64,000 bases of DNA, taken from Hetaerina americana (Eukaryota; Arthropoda; Insecta; Odonata; Calopterygidae). The notes below the pieces were generated by a model. That model was not told the origin of the DNA, ran no database searches, and saw only the letters and a list, made by a program, of their open reading frames with translations. Shown one piece after another: positions 62,035 through 64,000 of this stretch. The first letter of the stretch is position 1; every line of letters begins with the position of its first letter. The translations under genes were made by a program, and so were the position numbers. Location of the stretch: positions 62,800,767-62,864,766 of the forward strand of contig JAKTNV010000009.1 in NCBI GenBank assembly GCA_022747635.1, in the 5' to 3' direction.

Positions 62035-64000
62035 TTTTTTATTATTATAATATATATGACATATAGCATTACAATACAGAATACATTTTTATTATTAAAA
62101 TTGCTTGTTTATATTTTTACAATATTTTAAATTTTTTGTTGCACCATAATTGGTGTTTCCTTTCAACTTATTTCGTTAGAATTTATTTTACTTTCAAAAC
62201 TGAAAACCTCTTCCACTTTTTCTAAGATTGCTCCATTTAACATGTCCTTGAAATAATTCTCCATCCTTCTTAAAGTTTCTTTTAATACGAAATATTTTAA
62301 TAAAAATGGCTTTCCATGCGAATTACAATTTTTGACAGAAATGTATGGACGAACAGATGATTTAGCCGGTTTATATTGTTCATATCTCTCATTAAAATAG
62401 ATGAATACCTCTTCTGTTTTTCTTAGAGTATACATTTGTATTTCAAATGTTTAATTGCACTTGCTCCCTCCCTAATCTTTTTAACAGTGAAATGCAGATG
62501 GAGGCATTGCTATCACCTCACTTCATGGTTTACATCGATAAATAATAAACACTAATAACAAACAAAGATATACATGCATGTATTCGGCCATTAACTAGGG
62601 ATCGGGGTCCGATACCTCTTTCAATTTGGTGATACATTTTATTTGAAAAGCTCGCGCAAATCCTCCCCGACTATTATTACCGATAAATTTTTTAAATCTC
62701 AAATAATTATAGTGTTTCGGAAGGAATAATTTCTTTCTTCGGTACTATAACAGTTGGAAGACATGGATCTGATCTTACAATACTCTATCATTATTTTGTG
62801 ATAATGATTGCTCTAGGTGTGATTTTTAATTCTTAAATTTAATACTCTCAGAGTAGTTGAGAGCGTATTTACAATTTACCATTAAAATGTTGCATTTTGT
62901 ATCATATAAATGCGTACGCGAGAGCTACATTTTTTTCCTCCATCTTTATACTACCTGGTACCAATAATGTTAAAGTTGATTAAAAACATTTTGTACTCCA
63001 ATGAGGTACGTTTCCTGCAATTAAGAAAACTAAAAAAAGCTATCATATACGACGAAAACATTTGCTTAATGTTTAGCAATTTTCAAAGTTGAAGTGCTTC
63101 TCATCGAGGCTGCTCTACGAACTTCATTCTGCCTGTTTTTCGGAAAAGTATGAATTGATTTTAATCAAAAATTGTTAAAAAATATTACACCCTCTCTATC
63201 TCACAATATTGATTACTTAAACTGAAACCGCTGGGCCAAACGGGAGGGAAACGTAGAAGAGGATCATAGGTACGAGTAATTTTTCTGCTTATCATTAAAT
63301 ATTCGCAATATAATGTGATACTCAAATTATTTTAAATTTTTCTTTTGCTTTTTTTTGCCTTTATAGCATACGGAATCTACTAATGAATGGTGAATTACAT
63401 TTTAATTAAGCCTCTATTTCACTCTACTTCATGGAGTTTAATTTAAAATTAATATTTCCACAATGGGTCTAACTTGCTTGAATGACAAATTCGTGTTTCA
63501 TAACCACCGTTACAGGATAAACCCGTACTTAAACCCTCTCCCTGAGGATTCGAGCACGCAATGCACCCATCGCGAAAAAAAAAATCTCCAGCAAAATACC
63601 GCAGAAAATAATTATTTTCTGTTAATTAGGAATGACCGTTTGCCATGAAAAAATGTATTTCAATTGACCGGAATATGAACGCTGATTTATCAATATCTGG
63701 TCCAATGTGGGTTAGCCATTTTTATACATCAATGCGCTGCATTTATTTTTTTGGAAACCGACTGACAGCGTGAAATAACGCGTCTTATGGCATTTTATTT
63801 TTTTGGTACTTGTGTATTTTTAGTTTTAGATGTAAATTATTGATTCTCTGACTGCATACAGAGTGCTTTATGTGTCACCATCTCCTTGTCCAGAGAACAT
63901 AGCCTTTAATTGATCGAAAATCGATCACATCAACCCGTTTACACACTTCATCAGTACTTTCTGTCTCTACCTCACCTTCTTAAACCTTTCAAATTCCAAT
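62035..64000. other. AT-rich DNA, nothing recognised
   Basis: The 90-codon minus-strand frame at 62163-62435 has a plausible amino-acid mix but no domain I recognise. The other frames are shorter. No RNA gene or repeat is recognised. Confidence 0.45.

Overview
This window looks like gene-poor, AT-rich DNA from a large animal genome, most likely an arthropod. The evidence is the transposon content (a mariner element, RTE-like and CR1/Jockey-like retrotransposon debris, tRNA-derived SINEs), very long (TA)n microsatellites, and the absence of any bacterial-style gene packing. I recognise no host protein-coding gene, rRNA or genuine tRNA gene. Species is not determinable from what I can see. A run of 100 N at 45811-45910 is an assembly gap.

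The only convincing intact coding sequence is a mariner-family transposase (36846-37919, minus, 357 aa, DD34D). It lies inside a complete element (36793-38124) with 27-bp terminal inverted repeats and TA target-site duplications, inserted at the edge of a (TA)n tract. A second, decayed mariner copy (40146-40738) has lost the catalytic middle of its protein. Broken non-LTR retrotransposon pieces lie at 7.0, 11.2-11.6, 14.1-15.7, 16.2-16.4, 22.15-23.0, 28.5-29.0, 32.2-32.45, 34.5-34.75 and 61.6-62.0 kb. Most are 3' ends, and the 14.1-15.7 kb copy keeps most RT motifs in shifted frames.

A tRNA-derived SINE family (SINE-1) occurs at 1.3, 4.3, 18.7, 24.65-24.85, 25.1, 31.25 and 50.7-51.0 kb. Several copies are joined to (TA)n tracts and two are rearranged into fold-back halves. 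At least three other tRNA-like repeat heads are present (23.34, 48.6-48.8 and 60.7 kb).

The most unusual structure is around the assembly gap (46.1-49.7 kb). It contains a perfect 199-bp palindrome (49391-49589), a 38-bp palindrome (46479-46516), and several related repeats carrying a TCGAAA core beside a short hairpin. These resemble the hammerhead-ribozyme-like ends of Penelope-like retroelements. A related inverted repeat sits at 17304-17465.

GC-rich, strand-asymmetric polypurine/polypyrimidine islands recur roughly every 6-10 kb (5.0-6.15, 13.0-13.7, 23.5, 29.4-30.4, 36.0-36.4, 42.8-43.5, 51.6-51.9, 59.35-60.1 kb). They produce long artefactual open frames. They could be regulatory or CpG-island-like sequence between genes or inside a very long intron, but this cannot be shown from sequence alone.
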